Shown here piece after piece: positions 31,230-32,181 of a stretch of DNA of 32,181 nucleotides (positions are counted from its first letter, which is position 1; each line of letters begins with the position of its first letter). The notes below the pieces were generated by a model. The model did not search any database. It saw nothing but the letters and a program-made list of their open reading frames with translations, and was not told the DNA's origin. A program made the translations under genes and the position numbers. Source of the DNA: Lachnospiraceae bacterium (lineage in GTDB: Bacteria > Bacillota > Clostridia > Lachnospirales > Lachnospiraceae); the NCBI GenBank assembly GCA_030536455.1, contig JAUNPZ010000019.1:4130-36310 (forward strand), in the 5' to 3' direction.

Positions 31230-31782
31230 ATCTGCAAGTTTTATAAAACCAGTAGTGATACTACGATTGCGGACAGCGATTGGTCAGAGATGAGCGAACC
31301 GTTCGAATATCAAAAACCGACCATATGCTTTGGAGAGGCTCGAAATCTTAGCTGGTCAAATACAGAAGCCGGAGTAATAACATGGGAAGCACCAGAAAAT
31401 ATACCAGAAGGATATCGGGATAGTATGTGTTATCATGCCTATTTATATGAAAATGGTAACTTGATAAAGGGAGTTCGTGATATTACTCAGACATGCCAAT
31501 ATAGCCGCAGGGCAGCAGGCATTCGATTGGTTCTATTTTGATGAAATTGGCAATATGGTTACCGGCTGGTTTTGTGATGCTGATGGGAATCGCTATTATT
31601 TAAATCCGATTCCGGATGGTACTCAAGGAAGGATGTGTACAGGGTGGCAGCAGATTGACGGTAAATGGTACTATTTCAATCCGATATCGGATGGTTATAG
31701 AGGGAAGTTATTAACCAATACTATAACCCCAGATGGCTATTGGGTAGATAAAAATGGTGTTTGGGACGGAAAAACCAAATAA
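31230..31782 (+). pseudogene. Remnant of a repeat-type cell-wall-binding surface protein
   Basis: Two open frames join with a shift near 31500-31515. The first (31230 to about 31500, no start codon of its own apart from an internal ATG at 31290) encodes a piece resembling a fibronectin III-like domain (AGVITWEAPENIPEGY, YHAYLYENGNLIKGVRD). The second (about 31505-31782) encodes wall-binding repeats: FDEIGNMVTGWFCDADGNRYYLN, then MCTGWQQIDGKWYYFNP, and a typical end DGYWVDKNGVWDG. There is no signal peptide and no full-length catalytic domain. It is best read as a surface protein that lost its 5' part and probably its middle. The remaining repeats could have bound choline or wall polymers. Confidence 0.72.
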
Positions 31783-31908
31783 TCTCAGGTCTGGATTTCT
31801 TATGAGGGAGAAGTGACTGAGACCACGCTTTTGGACAGCGGGAACGCGGTAACGTTCGAAATGCGGGACGGCGGATAGCTGGTGACGGCACCGGAGGGGA
31901 CCGGTGAA
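31781..31908 (+). repeat. Duplicated 3' end of the GH29 gene (dead fragment)
   Basis: This stretch aligns without gaps to 30750-30877 of the fucosidase gene with about 9 mismatches in 128 bases by eye. The frame is kept until a TAC to TAG change near 31876 stops it. After 31908 the match resumes at 30929, so 51 bases including the gene's end are missing from the copy. It cannot encode a functional enzyme. Confidence 0.88.
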
Positions 31909-31912
31909 GCGG

Positions 31913-31981
31913 AATATGCTTTCTTCAGGCTGACAGGTTTTATATCGTTTACTTGTCGGTCTGGCGGAAGCATATTTTTTT
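31913..31981 (+). terminator. Strong terminator hairpin in the duplicated 3' region
   Basis: A 25-bp arm (31913-31937) pairs with 31952-31976 with one mismatch and several G-U pairs, a 14-base loop, and a T tail to 31981. The corresponding hairpin after the intact fucosidase (from 30931) is only partly preserved. Confidence 0.7.
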
Positions 31982-32045
31982 GCGTTACATAGAATGACGC
32001 CAAATGGGAATATTAGTATTAAATATCGGGATTAAAACATTTTTA

Positions 32046-32074
32046 TTGTTCTAATTTCCGTAAAATGATATGAT
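32046..32074 (+). promoter_or_regulatory. Promoter of the gene entering at the right edge
   Basis: TTGTTC (32046-32051) is spaced 17 bases from TATGAT (32069-32074), 21 bases before the ATG at 32096. Confidence 0.5.
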
Positions 32075-32095
32075 AGGGGCAAGCGGTGAGAGATA

Positions 32096-32181
32096 ATGAA
32101 ATTAATTGATGTGTTTGAGGAAAAAAATATAATGGAAAGCAAAGAAAGTTGGAAAGAGGCAGAAATGAGCAGAAAAGAAAT
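32096..32181 (+). CDS. Start of an unrecognised gene, cut by the window edge
   Basis: An ATG preceded by GGTGAG about eight bases upstream opens a frame that stays open for 28 codons to the edge (MKLIDVFEEKNIMESKESWK...). The start is charged and helical, with no signal peptide. It has its own promoter-like sequence and follows a terminator. I do not recognise the family. DNA here is clearly more AT-rich than in the operons to the left. Confidence 0.45.
   Translation, partial: MKLIDVFEEKNIMESKESWKEAEMSRKE

Noticed and set aside
30926-32095. Insertion sequence or transposon at the right end
   Set aside because: No transposase frame or target-site duplication was found; only decayed host genes and a duplication are visible.

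Overview
The window looks like a chromosomal accessory region of a gut-type Clostridia, most likely a Lachnospiraceae (inference from gene content and style: roughly 50% GC, AGGAGG-type ribosome sites, LplB/YtcP-type sugar transporters, intracellular carbohydrate enzymes, and remnants of a repeat-type wall-binding protein). I saw no tRNA, rRNA, CRISPR array or complete insertion sequence.

Layout. (1) 93-2060 (+): a GH105 unsaturated uronyl hydrolase and a TIM-barrel sugar isomerase/epimerase. (2) 2148-4343 (+): a compact, more AT-rich arsenic-type operon (ArsR regulator, CSC-motif permease, cysteine-rich thioredoxin-fold protein, ArsC), driven by a consensus promoter inside a perfect 16-bp inverted repeat and closed by a two-way terminator. 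(3) 4429-11517: a GH29 fucosidase (-) divergent from a GH112 phosphorylase, MFS transporter, PHP phosphoesterase and AraC regulator (+). (4) 11519-16794: a minus-strand operon of dipeptide-epimerase-like enzyme, DUF819 membrane protein and CocE/NonD hydrolase, divergent from an XRE-cupin regulator. (5) 16810-30925: a carbohydrate-utilisation locus around a divergent control region near 22 kb. Leftward run a heparinase II/III-type lyase, GH88 hydrolase, DUF624 protein and SGNH hydrolase. Rightward run a solute-binding lipoprotein, two permeases, a sulfatase, a membrane-anchored AraC sensor-regulator and a second GH29 fucosidase. (6) 30926-32181: decayed DNA with a wall-binding pseudogene, a duplicated 3' end of the fucosidase with its terminator, and the start of a new gene.

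How it fits together. Region 5 reads as a Gram-positive pathway for a sulfated, uronate- and fucose-containing glycan. The lipoprotein binds oligosaccharides and the permeases import them, with the ATPase encoded elsewhere. Cytoplasmic lyase, GH88, sulfatase and fucosidase, none with an evident signal peptide, then dismantle them. Tandem 15-bp elements facing both ways in the control region are the best candidates for the binding sites of the AraC sensor-regulator. The GH112 and GH105 genes suggest related host- or pectin-derived substrates. The most interesting less familiar unit is region 4, an apparent uptake and catabolic module for a peptide or amide. All function statements rest on motifs read by eye; no database search was run.
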